From Forficula auricularia (taxonomy: Eukaryota; Arthropoda; Insecta; Dermaptera; Forficulidae), in the NCBI GenBank assembly GCA_024734495.1, contig JALMQS010000225.1:11437573-11501572 (forward strand): a DNA stretch of 64,000 nucleotides, in the 5' to 3' direction. Under the pieces are notes generated by a model that saw only the letters and a program-made list of their open reading frames with translations, ran no database searches and was not told where the DNA came from. Positions 46,617 through 58,706 of this stretch are shown piece by piece. Every line of letters begins with the position of its first letter. Within the stretch, counting starts at the first letter, position 1. The translations under genes were made by a program, and so were the position numbers.

Positions 46617-47392
46617 TCAGCTTATTTTTTATTAATTTGAGTAGGTAGTTTCGAAGACTTTGCCTTCATCTCCATTCTGCTAAAAATATATCACACTAAT
46701 GTCCATGGCGGTTTTTTAGTTTGAAATTGAAATGGATTAGAAAGAAAGTTGACAATTAAACTTTTAAACTTAACTAAGTTGAATAATCGATCTTCTATTA
46801 AACTCGATAAAGGAGTACATTTGATAACATTAAATTTATGTTTCTTATAAATTAATAACAATCAGCTACTTTTATTTTTGCCCTTGTATGGAAATTTTAT
46901 ATAATATCTTTTGAAGAATGTTAAACTTTTTAATAACGTCATTAGAAACCTTATAATATTTAATGTTTTCGATTAAACATTCTGTAGAACTGTCCTCCTC
47001 TTATGTATCGCAGCTTGGACAAAACTCAATCCCAACAGGAAATTATTTATGTGAGTCGACTGCTCTGGTATATGTAGAAAGGAAGAAGCTATACCCGAAA
47101 AACTTGATATTATTGAAAAAAAAATGTATAAAATGGATTAAAGGATTTCCGTGAAGGAAGACATGACAGGAAGAGACCGACATGAATGCAGATGATTGGA
47201 ACACCGACACGCAAGATTTGCCAAATCGTATTTTAATTTCAATGAGACCACTCTTATCTGGGCCTAAAGACCAATTTTTCACTGTATAAATAAATAATTT
47301 ACATTAAGAATTAGATTATTTTAATTGTTATTGATATTAGCTTTATCAAGAAGATGCAATCACTAAGATTAGGATTGACCTGTGAAAGGAAA
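46617..47392. other. No recognised gene
   Basis: GTTTCGAAGACTTTGCCTTC near 46648 resembles a decayed antisense family-1 hammerhead. The frame at 46963-47154 has no recognisable features. Confidence 0.4.
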
Positions 47393-47559
47393 AGGAAGAA
47401 CGAAGGGTGAACCGCGATTGGAATTAGGTGTACACTGTCTTTGGAATTATTTGAAATTAGATAATCTATTGTCATCTATTGTTTTCTATTTGGAAATGAA
47501 AGTGGAAGTGAAAGTAGGTGAACACGATTTTAGGTCGCGGTTCACCCCTCGAGGAAGAA
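47393..47559. mobile_element. MITE family M1, copy 1, 8-bp TSD
   Basis: The body is 47401-47551 (151 bp). TIRs CGAAGGGTGAACCGCGA and TCGCGGTTCACCCCTCG; subterminal inverted TTAGGTGTACAC. Perfect 8-bp duplication AGGAAGAA at 47393-47400 and 47552-47559. Two other copies: 53201-53355 and 60710-61035. An 8-bp duplication fits hAT or P superfamilies, but the TIR start is not the usual hAT CA. Confidence 0.9.
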
Positions 47560-47833
47560 TATTCACGACGAAATTACTTGTGGATGCGGATCTTGAACGA
47601 CTAAAGGTTGAGACGTAAAAGCAACTTCGAATCATAGGAATACTAGATTTGGTGAATTGATTTGTTTATTTTTTATCTAATTTGAATCCAAAGGGATTTT
47701 GGATTTTTGTAATTCTTGTATCTTACAAAAGAGGTCCATTTCTAATGATAAAAGTAGAAACTCTCCCGAAACATCTGGGTTCTAATAAACGTTTGAAGAT
47801 TGTTTTTTAAAAGATTTATTTATATAGATAGAT

Positions 47834-49795
47834 AGTGGCGTGCGGTCCATGGATACTGTGGGTTCCGAAATGTCAAGAGTATTTTCATCCATGTTATATT
47901 TGAAAATTTGTAAAATTTTAAAAACACTTTCAATAAATACTATACAATTAATTAATTTAAAGTTAATATAAAATTTAAAATTTACGGAGTTTTTTGACGT
48001 TAGCAAATTTAAAGAATATGGAAAAAATATTCCAGATTTCCTATTTTAATCACTTCAGCTATCTTGTGGAAAATACTTGGATTTTATGAGGTTAAAAAGT
48101 GAATTAATTTACATGTACTCGTCCCATGACTTTCATTTAAAATCTATAAATTGGATTAAAAAAATTAATCGCGAAAGATGAACTAAAATATGTTTGCGCA
48201 TAAGTATTTGCTTTAATGAAGTCCAATTGAATATTCTCTTTCTCTATAACGAGAATCGTTTTGGTCCGAGTGCAAAAGGCCATTCCTAGAATAATAGAAA
48301 TTAAGAAATTAATCTCAAATAGTCTAAAACAGGTTTGAACTTGTATTTAGCATCCTTGCAATACACCTTAGCTCTAAAGAAAGAGAGATCATTCTATCCG
48401 TGCTCTTTTTAGTTATTTTCATCGATCAGATTCTAATGAAAGAATCGCTTACCCGCACATTAAATAATGAAAAAGTGAAAACTTATTCAAGATTCGATAC
48501 ACTAGAGCTGCTCTAGTAATTATTAATAAACTTAAATATAAATTTTCCATTTATAGCTATACCTACTATATATAACATCCTCTTAAAATCTCAATTTATT
48601 TATTTATTACAACTTTTGGCCTTCGAAATCAGATGTTTCATTTTGGCCATCATTTATATAGATTGGACATTATATTTTTTACAATTTTGATAATGAAGAA
48701 GAAAAAAAATAATAATAATAATTAGATATAAGTAAATATAGTCTTAATATTATTACAAGATAGAATTAGTTAAATAGTTATAAAGAACGGAATTACAACA
48801 ATCAAATAGTTTTACAATTATTACAAGTTATTTTTACAAGAGTTTAAATATGAATATTATTAATATTTAAGAATTTGAAAATATTAAAATAAATATCACT
48901 TTCACATATGTTCAATAAATAGTTTAAATTGAGAGGGCGAGGAAAATTCTTCTCAATCATCCACTCCTCAAACCCATCTCTGTCCAATGATGGACACGCC
49001 AGCAGAATGTGCTCCAGATCAGCAATTACAGTAGGGTCACAGGTGCAGCCGTCATCGTCCCTTACACCTATTATTTTCAGATGAGCTGGATAGCTACCAT
49101 GTCCTAGTCTCATTCTCGTTAAGCACGTATAGAATGATCTTCTTCCATTATTTATTTTTTCAAACCAAGGGGTAGTTCCTACATTTGGATTGATTAATGA
49201 ATATTTGTGGCCTCGGTCCTTAGAGCTCAAATTCCATTCGACTTGCCATTTGTTTACTATTAATTCTTTAATTGTTAGTGTAAATCTCAATAGAATAACA
49301 AAAAATATTTTCTGCCTTTTGAACCAAATATTCCAAAATCTAAACAGTAGGTACTCTGTATTGATACACAAGAACTTTTTGACTTTTCGTTCTTTGGTTA
49401 TCGTGGATATCGGAATTCAGACATACAAAGAGAAATATATCATAGTTGAAAAATATTTTTCTCCGCGTTTCAGACATTTTAAAGTACAATGAGCAAAAAT
49501 TTATTTTTATTCCTGATTTAATTTGCATAGGGCCTTCTACGAGCTAGTCAGTTTACAACTATGAAAAGAAGTGAAACATCAACAGAAGAAGCTGAAGTGA
49601 ATATAGATGATCAGCTCTGTTTAAATATCATTTAATAAAAAATGTTAAATGTGAAAAAAATAACGAACAATTCTATGATGCGGTTATCGATAAATTTTGC
49701 AAAAAGGAACGATTAATAAAATAAAATTAAAAAAAATGAAAGTATTTTTTGGACAGCATCTCCTTCCCCTGCTTAAAAAGTCTTCGCCCACCACT
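47834..49795. mobile_element. hAT-like element (CAGTGGCGG family) with nested LINE
   Basis: The left end AGTGGCGTGCGGTCCATGG corresponds to the right end of the 57933-58698 element, reversed. The right end (TTGGACAGCATCTCC...CTTCGCCCACCACT) corresponds to its left end. The element is therefore inverted relative to that copy. It contains a LINE insertion (48596-49281). No clean 8-bp duplication was found. Confidence 0.68.
48586..49291 (-). pseudogene. 5'-truncated LINE copy (second family), RT/RNase H tail, 10-bp TSD
   Basis: The minus-strand frame 49371-48844 has 175 codons, but only residues from about 31 on are LINE. They include KWQVEWN, RRSFYTCLTRMRLGHGSYPA, HLKIIGVRDDDGCTCDP and DLEHILLACPSLD. 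LTRMRLGHG...CxC...H...C is the C-terminal RNase H/zinc-binding tail of R1/Jockey/I-type elements. Direct repeats AAATCTCAAT at 48586-48595 and 49282-49291 bracket the copy, and a (TAAA)n tail sits at the 3' end (48596-48609). The first ~30 residues of the ORF come from flanking DNA read through by chance. It is truncated at the 5' end on insertion; no RT catalytic motifs remain. A distinct family from the LINE at 43770. Confidence 0.88.
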
Positions 49796-50161
49796 AATAG
49801 ATATACTAGCATATACATGCATATACATATACAATACATGTTATATGAGGATTGAATAATAATTTAAAATATATAAATAATTTTCAAAAATATTTAAGTG
49901 ACGTTATACTCGACGTAAGTAATAAAGTTATTGACAATTGAAATAAATATTTATTTATGAATCTTGATAGTTATATAACAATTTTGATTATTTAGATAAT
50001 AAATGGCCTCCAGTTTATTAGAGCGTGTTAACGTCATATCAGTACATGATGATTGTCCTTGCAGAAATCCTGAGCTAGAAAAATGTGCATAAACTTTATG
50101 ACAGCTAAAAAATTATATAAAATGCTATTATCTTTCAATTACTGAACATTCCAAAAAAAAT

Positions 50162-50900
50162 AAATTGACTCGTTCTGATGTGGCCATCCACTTGACTTTA
50201 GCATACACTTCTGGTTGAGTTTGGTACAAGGGCCTAGATTTTAATATTTTGACCCTACAACCCCCCCCCCATTTTGGGCGTTTAGTTTTTGTTCTGTAGG
50301 CCCACTGATTATGTTTACAAAATATGGCTGAGTTTGTTCAAATGGCCTAGTTTTTTATTTTTTGCCCCCCCCCCCTAATTTGGGAGCCAGAAAAAAATAT
50401 TTTCGTTATTATAGGTTCATTTTATAGTATATTTCATTTTTCTTGTTTTTTTAGTTTGAAAATATTATAATTTTAAATTTTAACCCTCCTCCTCCCCTTA
50501 ATTTTGGGTCGATATGCACCAAAATCTAATCAGCTCTTAATCTCAATGCACCAAAACTACGTGTGAAATTTGGTTTTGATATTCACATTAGTTTTTGAGC
50601 TAGCTCGTCCACAAAATTTGGTAACGCACAGACTTACAGATTAACAGAATAACAGAATAACAACCTAAAGAATAACTAACAGACATTTTGATAAAACAGT
50701 TATTATCTCGAAAAATGTAATTTTTCGATGTTCACTTATTAGAGCTTTTTTCTAGACCGAAATGCCATGATTTCGCCCAATTTTTTTAATCAAAATAGTT
50801 TCAGCCGTTTTTGAGATATTTCGAAAAAAAGAAGCAAAAAAAACACTTTTTTTTCATGCACGATTACAATACTTGACCATACTCTGTATGGTAAAGTAAA
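50162..50900. mobile_element. ~0.7-kb repeat, copy B
   Basis: Reverse-complement copy of 45914-46616, ending in ATTACAATACTTGACCATAC...TATGGTAAAGTA. G/C homopolymer runs (C10 near 50262, C10 near 50367) fall at matching places. TAACAGAATAACAGAATAAC near 50640 is a small tandem repeat. Confidence 0.83.
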
Positions 50901-52099
50901 AAAAAAAAAATTAAAATGCAACTCACATTAAAGATATTTTATTCAATACTCATGTTATTAATTAAATTAGCCTCTCTTAATCATTTCTAAATTCGTAATA
51001 AACAAAAATTAGCTTTTGTGATCTTCGCATTACATATTTTACAAATAGTAAAACAGTCAGGGCCAAGACTCTTAGGGCCTAAATGGGTATATAGTAGCTG
51101 TTGTTGTTGAGGGTTGTAGACCGTCTCTGAAATAAAAAATATACCTATATAAAATAAGTAAAACAAAGATTTGAAAATAGATAGGTATTTACAGCTGGAA
51201 ATAATAAATATCGGCCTATGCTGTGACAGAAACAAAAAACGAAATTAATTAATAACAATAAATAAATTTATATAAATAACAGCATATATATATATTTAGA
51301 TAGAATAACTAACCATATATATCGTTTAAATATAGCATTCTAATGGCATGTTTGTTCGCTTCCGGTTAATTTGACTGAAGTTGAAGCCGAAATAACCATT
51401 AGTTTACGGCTACTTTCAGCTTTAACATTATTAGTTGGTTGAATAAACATATCTAAAAATTAGCTGATTTAGCTGCTAGTTAAAGATATCCTACATTGTG
51501 ATCAGACAACTCTGCTGTAAATCAGCCATTCAAAAAATATGACCCATGCCTTGAGACGCAAGGGATTGGACATTAAATTAATCACCTGTAAAAGAAATTC
51601 ACGTACCAGTGATGAAAGCGACACTTACAACTTCAATAAAAGAAAAAACTTAAAAAATTATATAACATATGGTAAATTTATCGATTCAATAGTATAGCTA
51701 CCTACAAAGTATTTAGAAAAGATGACAAGGACAAATTGGAAATGAATAGATTTGATATCAAAATAAACCATCATTGAATATCAAAAGAATGTTTTATTTG
51801 TAAATGATTTCATCATCAATTCACGTTCTGATGATCTGGCATAAAAAAATCAAAGTTAATGCATCTCATTTTATTTTAACTCTGATTGCAAAATCAATAT
51901 GTTTAATATTTTTAAATTAAAGTTATTTTTTCATTTGTTGTGACAGGTCAATATACTAAATGACAATAAATCGATTAAAAATTATTATTAAATTGAATTT
52001 GATGCTTTAAGTTAAATCACCTTATCCTATATTTATATTAAAAAAAAATAATTTCCAAAATCAGATAAAACTTTAGCAAACACCCTATAAGATTTTTTT
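50901..52099. other. No gene seen
   Basis: AT-rich DNA. The minus frame at 50987-51235 and sequence around 51060-51120 are slightly less AT-rich but show no recognisable domain. Confidence 0.5.
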
Positions 52100-52420
52100 T
52101 CATGAAGAGAAACAAAGAGGTTGTCCTCTTCTTGGTGCAAATAAAAATACACAATGTTTAACTTGCTTGTCTGCTAAGTAAAAACAAAAAAATTTCAAAT
52201 TCCACGCGATACTGACCCCATGGAAAATTATATTTATAATTAAAAAAGACTGATGATGAGGGCCAAGTCTTCGAAACTATAGTCTCAAACAAATAAATAA
52301 TGTATATATGTAATTGATATATATATGTTTATGTTTATTTACACCAAGCAGAGGACAACCCTTTGTTTCTCTTTGTGAATAAACAACTCTGCTACTCTCG
52401 GCAAAATAAAAAACTTTTCA
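52100..52420 (+). mobile_element. Hammerhead repeat family 1b foldback
   Basis: The left arm AGAGAAACAAAGAGGTTGTC... pairs with the right arm ...GACAACCCTTTGTTTCTCTT. A hammerhead lies between (52244-52290), and the tail CTGCTACTCTCGGCAAAATA is shared with family 1a. The arms differ in sequence from family 1a but occupy the same position. Confidence 0.78.
52244..52290 (+). ncRNA. Hammerhead ribozyme-like motif, family 1b
   Basis: CTGATGA at 52250-52256, extra T, GAGGGC-CAA-GTCTTC (helix II, 6 bp with two G-U pairs), GAAAC, TATA, GTC at 52282-52284. Helix I is short (AGA against TCA). Relative to family 1a, changes in helix II keep pairing by wobble, which argues for a conserved RNA structure. 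Confidence 0.66.
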
Positions 52421-53192
52421 ATCCTTTATTTTAATCAAAAAGAAAAATATTAATACTCTCCAAAATAGATGATAATTTTCCAATTACCCTATAATGGACT
52501 TCATAAACACCTTACAATTAATATAGTATTTTTAAACAAAAAGGAAAAAAATTAAACATTTTCCTAAACTTTCTAAAAACTTTAAAATAAACTTTATAAA
52601 TATTCTTAATCAAAAAGAAAAAATAATAATATTTCCCCGAAAGAGATATATACCTAGTAAAATAAAGTAAACAATAGTCATTAATAATTTATCAAAATAA
52701 TTGGTGTTTGCCTCGTGCGCGTTCTAGCTGACACCGATTTTTATTTTTATTTTAATTTTCTTTCCTTATCAAAAAGTGAGTTTCTTCGAATTTTATAACG
52801 ATAAAAAGGTCTGTCAATTTAATCAATTTCTGTTTAGTTTCAAGTGAGTCTTTCTCAGTTCATGATCGTTTCTCATGCTAATTAAAGGAGCATATTTGAT
52901 ACTTTTCAGGGCTCCTAGGAAGAAATAACGTAAGTAGCTACATGTATCTAAGCTTCTATACTTTATATATGGTAACTTGATAATATTTTAATCACTTTAT
53001 CGACAAACATTTTTTTGAATTTTTAATTAAATACCTATAATAGATTTAATTTACTCAAGTTAAATTATTTGAAATATAATGAAGATTATTATTTACATTA
53101 TATATTTCAAATGAAATAAAACCACTCAGTATGCTAAGCAACTTTGGCTCTAAATATTTAAGTCACTATAAAATATATTCAATTTTCTTTTG

Positions 53193-53363
53193 GTTTTACG
53201 CGAGGGTGAATCGCGACCTAAAATCGTGTACACCTACTTTCACTTCAACTTACATTTCCAAGTAGAAGACAATAGATTATCTAATGAATTCCAAAGTAAT
53301 TCCAAATAATTTCAAAGACGATGTACACCTAATTCCAATCACGGTTCATCCCTTGGTTATACG
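53193..53363. mobile_element. MITE family M1, copy 2
   Basis: The body is 53201-53355 (155 bp). Ends CGAGGGTGAATCGCGACC and AATCACGGTTCATCCCTTG. Flanks GTTTTACG and GTTATACG match at 7 of 8 positions. Inverted relative to copy 1. Confidence 0.85.
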
Positions 53364-54199
53364 TATACAAAAATGTCTGGTGCCTGGTGAAAATTCATTT
53401 TTTTCTGTTGAATTCCCAAACCCACAATAATTCAGGAACAGAAAGTCCAAGAAAGTTTATTCTAATGATATTTTTTTAATTACTTGTTTAGATTTTAAGA
53501 TTTCTTTCTAGAGCACTTTTTCTTCTTGAAATATGCAGAATGTTAGATAAAGATTGAATGGTTACCTCTTGAAGGGTTATAGTTAATGAGCTAAAAATTA
53601 GTCACAAAATTTGCAATATACCAAAATTTTTGCCAAGTTTTAATTTTTTTAGCACAAAATTGGCCAAAAGCAACACATGACTAAAAAATTAGCGTGGGCC
53701 CTTTTAAGATGAAAAATGTACTTACCTATTTCAAACATTGTAATCCATTTTGAAATTAAGTATTTATTAAAAAAAAATAGTTCCAATAGCTGGTCAATTT
53801 GATTATTATTTCGAATAAGTCCACCCTTAGGAAAAATAATTTCTAATCAAATATCTGAGAACTAGTTTAATATAAAATTTATTATATCAGATCTGCCTCG
53901 CTTATTTAATTAGATATATAAAATCAGAGTCGGAAGACATAAATCTGTTATGCTTTGGACAAGATGCAATACCAACAAATCTAGCACGAATATTGATATA
54001 TCTGATGAGAATTATAAATATTCTAGCTCTTAAATAAGAGTCAGTTATATGTGTATTCTAATTAGCCCAATCTGATGAATATAATTTATATTTTGTCTAA
54101 ATTTCTACTACAAAATTTTTACTTTCACATTTATATTCTATAGAAAATAATGGGAGAGTATTGCGATGGCGAGTCTGGGTCCTGACTCTTTGAGAGCTT
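53364..54199. other. AT-rich DNA, no gene seen
   Basis: Nothing coding. 53430-53640 contains diverged dispersed-repeat phrases similar to 27640-27900. Confidence 0.5.
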
Positions 54200-54640
54200 G
54201 TATCTCATGTAAATGTCCACTTCCGGTCTTCCGATTTCAACAAAAGGCTTGATGTACTCCTTCTAGCCTATATCAAGCTTAAGTTTCGAATTTCGTATCT
54301 CTGAGACTTATGGTTGCGAAACGCAGGGGGGGGTAAATTCTTACTTACGTAAACATCAACTTCCGGTTCTTCTATTTTATCCAAATCTTGTTATACTTCT
54401 TGTAGCCTCTAGATAGCTTAAATTTCAAATTTCAAGTCTCTGGGACTTTCCGAAGACGAGATATGAACGATTAAAATATTTATTTTACGACACTCCTAAT
54501 TTACAACCCCTTTCTTTAATTCAATCGGATTAAAAATTAGACACAACTATTAACTCATTACATTTGATAAATACACAAATTTTTTAAATAATCGTTAGAG
54601 CCGTTTTTGAGAAAATAAAAAAATAAACGAAATAAATGAA
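54200..54640. repeat. Dispersed repeat, second copy
   Basis: Shares GAGACTTATGGTTGCGAAAC, ACGTAAACATCAACTTCCG-like and AGAGCCGTTTTTGAGAAAAT segments with 25780-26260. Confidence 0.75.
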
Positions 54641-55836
54641 GGGGGTGTAAATTAGTGGTGTCGCGAAGACTTCAAATAAAGGAAAATGTGAAAGTCGTGT
54701 GGTGAACACACCAGTTGATTTATTTAGTCCTCGAATTTTCTACTCCTATGGCTTGTGTATTTTTCCAGTTTTAGATGAAGTGAATACCAATACTTTCGAA
54801 AGTGAAATTCATTTTTATCCCCCCCTGAAATAGCATAAGATTTTAAGTTTCATGACCCGACCCTCACCTTTCCAAAATTGAAATCAAAATCTTGACAGCA
54901 CCTTTTCGTATTCATACATATCTAAATATATTCTTTCTAGTTAAAATATTCTGCATGTAAATTTACAACCTTGACAATTCATTCAAAGTCTATTTTACTG
55001 AATAGAAGAATTAAATTATTCCAGTTTTTAAAGCTTACTGAGTTAGTTAATGATGATGCTAATGATGATGTCATCGATGACTGTTTTGTTACACTCTAAA
55101 ACTAAATTTAGAAATTAAATCAAAAAGAACGGAAACAATCTTTATCTGTTGTATTATAGGTATCCTATTTATAATGCACCGAGGTTTCCACTTGCTAAGT
55201 GAATAACTTTGTTGAGGAAGTACACCTCACTGATATGGTTATCTTCAACTTATATAACATTTTTATTTTATTTTTCATTCTTACGCTCAAAGGCTAATGT
55301 TAATAAATCGTAAGCTTTTTCTAATTAGGAAATCCGCACTAACCAACTATTTAAATAAACGAATCTTTAGTTGGTCGTCGTAACTGTTGACATTGACCTA
55401 AATTAGTTGATATTTAAACTTGGATAATTTTTTTAATTTCGCAATATCCAGATATTTTTTAGGGAGAGAGAGGGGAGAGTTATTTGGACAGTTGAAATAA
55501 TTACACATGAAAATTTAAAAAAAAATTTTTACTTATTCATTTTTATTTATAAATCTCTGAAAAGTGGAGAAAAATTATTATCAAGTATTGATTTTTTCTT
55601 TGGCTCTATGAGTGTCTGGATTACGACAACTACTATTACATAACCCAAGATAGAGGGATTGTAGAAATTTTTTTCTAAAAATGTAAAGTTAAATTATGCA
55701 TTCAATAAAGTTATCATAGTAAACCAAAAATGGATAGTCGAAATACGACTATACTACATCCTTAGAGTGAACATTTAATATAAACATACACATGATGGGA
55801 GTCAGAGTGAGGATTTATCTCCCCTCCCTGAAATTT
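54641..55836. other. No gene seen
   Basis: AT-rich DNA. 54668-54715 matches 18290-18310 in reverse (repeat). A GATGATG-rich stretch near 55050 is simple sequence. Confidence 0.5.
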
Positions 55837-56094
55837 TGAAAAATATAATGTATTTTTATTACAAAAATTATCTTCTTCAAATGCCATACTCGATTCCGAG
55901 CGTCGACGATTACTATGGAGAGTATCCTCTCCAATATAACTTTCCTGGGGAAATTTTTCACAGGGGTGGTTTCCCATTGCCTTCCACTGAAGGAATCAGA
56001 TTTTAGCCGGTCAAATATTTGCAGCAAGTCGGGCTTGATTAGAAGGCATGCACTTTAACCACTGGGCCAACCCGACTCCCTGAAAAATCATAAT
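55837..56094 (-). mobile_element. tRNA-derived SINE with ~13-bp TSD
   Basis: The body is 55850-56080 on the minus strand (about 231 bp). Its 5' head GGGAGTCGGGTTGGCCCAGT contains a tRNA-type A box (TGGCCCAGTGG, 56069-56059). No standard B box was found. The body has GGAAGGCAATGGGAAACCAC, and the 3' end is AT-rich. Flanks TGAAAAATATAAT (55837-55849) and TGAAAAATCATAAT (56081-56094) are near-identical and read as a target duplication. Two overlapping minus-strand ORFs (55762-56027) lie in it and are not genes. Confidence 0.72.
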
Positions 56095-57924
56095 AATTAT
56101 AAAATAATTAATTCTATTACATTTTACGATAAATTAGGCTTTAATATCTTAGGAATAACAATAATCTCTCCGAATTTTTTTTGGATATGATCCGGAAATG
56201 TTCAAGCCAATTCTGCTTTTAGGGTTGCATATCTACTAGGAACCCTTTCGTAAAACCGTCCCTGTCTGTCAGAGCCTCATAGTTTCTACAAATTATACCA
56301 TTTGAGATAACATTTCATGCTTTTAATATTTACGATGTTACATGTTTAAAGAAAGTATACATTTTTTATTGGACTACCTCATACAGAAAAACAGAAACTA
56401 ATGGTGAAAAAAAATTGTGAACCCTTTCGAGAGGCTTAAGGAGAGTACTATGAATGAAAATGATTTTGGTTGATATTAAATTATTAATTAAACAGATAAA
56501 GCAATCAATTGGCTTATCGATATGAGAACCACACAAACTCAGCTGTTTTTATTCAGTATTTTATTAATTGCCTACATCGGAAGAAAATATCATCAAGGCT
56601 AATATTTTTTTTATCATATAAATAATGTGTTTTTCAATTTTCAGCAAAATGATTAAACATTTGTAGATGTGCTTTAATTTCTTATATTTAACTACTTTTT
56701 AAATAAATTTCTTGATTAATTCCTAACTAAATAAAATTAGTCTAAAATTGAATTGAAAAATAAATAAATAATATAACTCAATATATTTCCAAAATTTTAG
56801 CGACTTATTTTGATCCGAAATATAAAATATATAATAACTGTGAATTTTGATAATTAAACCTATTATAAAGAGATGGACAAATTTTATTGAATATCCTTTA
56901 AGTATTGTCCTAATGCGTTGTTCATTTCGTTTTCTATTAATTAATTACATAATTCTCTTGTTTCTTAATTTCACATGTTGATGTGTATTATATTATCTCT
57001 TGGAAAATCGCTAATTGATTTGGCTGGTGACCTAGTTCGCAGATGAGCGTTTCCTACTTTATAATTCACCATTAATCTGTGAGAAGTGAGCGCATCAAAT
57101 AAACACTTTCCTCCAAGAGAGTTTTTACTCAATATTATTCACATGATAAATTTCCATTATCTTAATATTTTTTGTTGTAATAATTTCATAGCTATAAATA
57201 GAAATCATTTCATTTGAGCTAAATATAACTATGATACATATTTGTATGTATATTTTTCATATCTTGCTAATTTAAATAAATTTGCTGAAGGCGAAACGTG
57301 AAACCGGTTAAGCATGGATTGTTAGAAGTAAGATATATGTTTTGTATTTTTGCAATATACGTCATGTATGGGCTTATTTTCAATTTTTTTCTTCTTTTAC
57401 TTTTAATTTCTGTTATCATTTTCAAGTATGATTAACTTTTACTACAAAGCTGCTCAGCTCAGTATTTTTCTGCTAGAGGCATAACGTAAAATGCTTATTT
57501 ATGATATAAATATTTTCAATTTTCTGATACTGTAATTCCAAAAAACGACATTCTCAAAAAAGAAAACAAAAAAAGCAGTTCAATCAAAGTCTATTTTGAA
57601 GTAGTTACTAACCTATTTTAAAGTTTTGTATACAAAAAACATTTAAAAATAGAATAAAATAGTGTGGTTATTAAAGTAAAAATTAAAAAAAAAACATTTT
57701 AAATAAATGAGATGTATGCGAAGCATGCTCAAGCCGGCCCTAGTACTGAATTTGTTCAAAAAAATGAAATAAAAATGTCTATAAATTGAAGAAAAGTAAT
57801 TTTCAAGATTTTGGACTCTCAAGCATAAGAATTTCCAGTTCAAAAATTCAGAAAACATAATTTTTCAAAGATTTGATTGAGATTTTAAGGCTATGTCATA
57901 ACTTAGGCATATTTATTACTAGGG
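56095..57924. other. AT-rich DNA, no gene seen
   Basis: Only AT-rich sequence. The frame at 57643-57858 (minus) is low-complexity. Confidence 0.55.
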
Positions 57925-58706
57925 TGGCTATAAGTGGCGGTTGGTGACTTTTCAACCAGGGGATGCTGTCCAATAAAGTACCCTTCATTTTTTGAAATTT
58001 TATTTTAATCTTCTTTTTTTCTGCAAATTTCATCGAAAATGGCAGATTTTCGTTATTTTTCAAATTTAACATTAGATTTTTTAAAATTGTATTTTAAGAT
58101 CTTCGCCCTAAATGGATACTGATTTGTGTGAGTGAGGGTATTAGGAGTCAGAAATTAAATCTTATGTCTTAAACTCAACACTCCTTGAGATGGAAATCGA
58201 CCGTTTTAGTTATTTCCGATTTTATATTTTGAGAGGTCTTAGAAATGAATTAGTCCAAAATGAACCCAAATCAACTTTATTTATTACTTTTTTGTATTAT
58301 TTCTATTTTAATAGTTCATCAGCGAGAACAATTTTTATTCGACTAAAACCCGTATAAACTTGTCTTTGACATGCTTGAACTGGTAAATATACCAGGCAGA
58401 GACTTCAAATCTTCTATCCGCACCCTTTTACGAAAAATCATTCATTTTAATTGCCCTTTTAAACTAAGCAACAATTTTATTTCATTTCGAAAACCAATAT
58501 ACTAGTACATACTTTTCAAAACAAAAAATGTTTTCTATAGAAATATTTGAAATAACGGATAATAATTTATAATTTGAAAATTTAAAGATCCTCCTGAAAT
58601 TTTGAAGTCGACCTTATATATTTATGAAAATACTCTAAATCTTTAAAATTTTAGGGATGTGCCGCATCCATAGCAACCATGGACCGCACGCCATGGTCTG
58701 GCTATA
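57925..58706. mobile_element. hAT-like element, CAGTGGCGG family, with 8-bp TSD
   Basis: The body is 57933-58698 (766 bp). Left end AGTGGCGGTTGGTGACTTTT; right end ATGGACCGCACGCCATGG. A perfect 8-bp duplication TGGCTATA lies at 57925-57932 and 58699-58706. This copy defines both ends of the family found at 4809, 8411, 45081 and 47834-49795. No transposase ORF. Confidence 0.86.

Noticed and set aside
57288..57320. GCTGAAGGCGAAACGTGAAAC as a minimal hammerhead
   Set aside because: CTGANGA is not complete (CTGAAGG) and no helices could be drawn; at most a relic.
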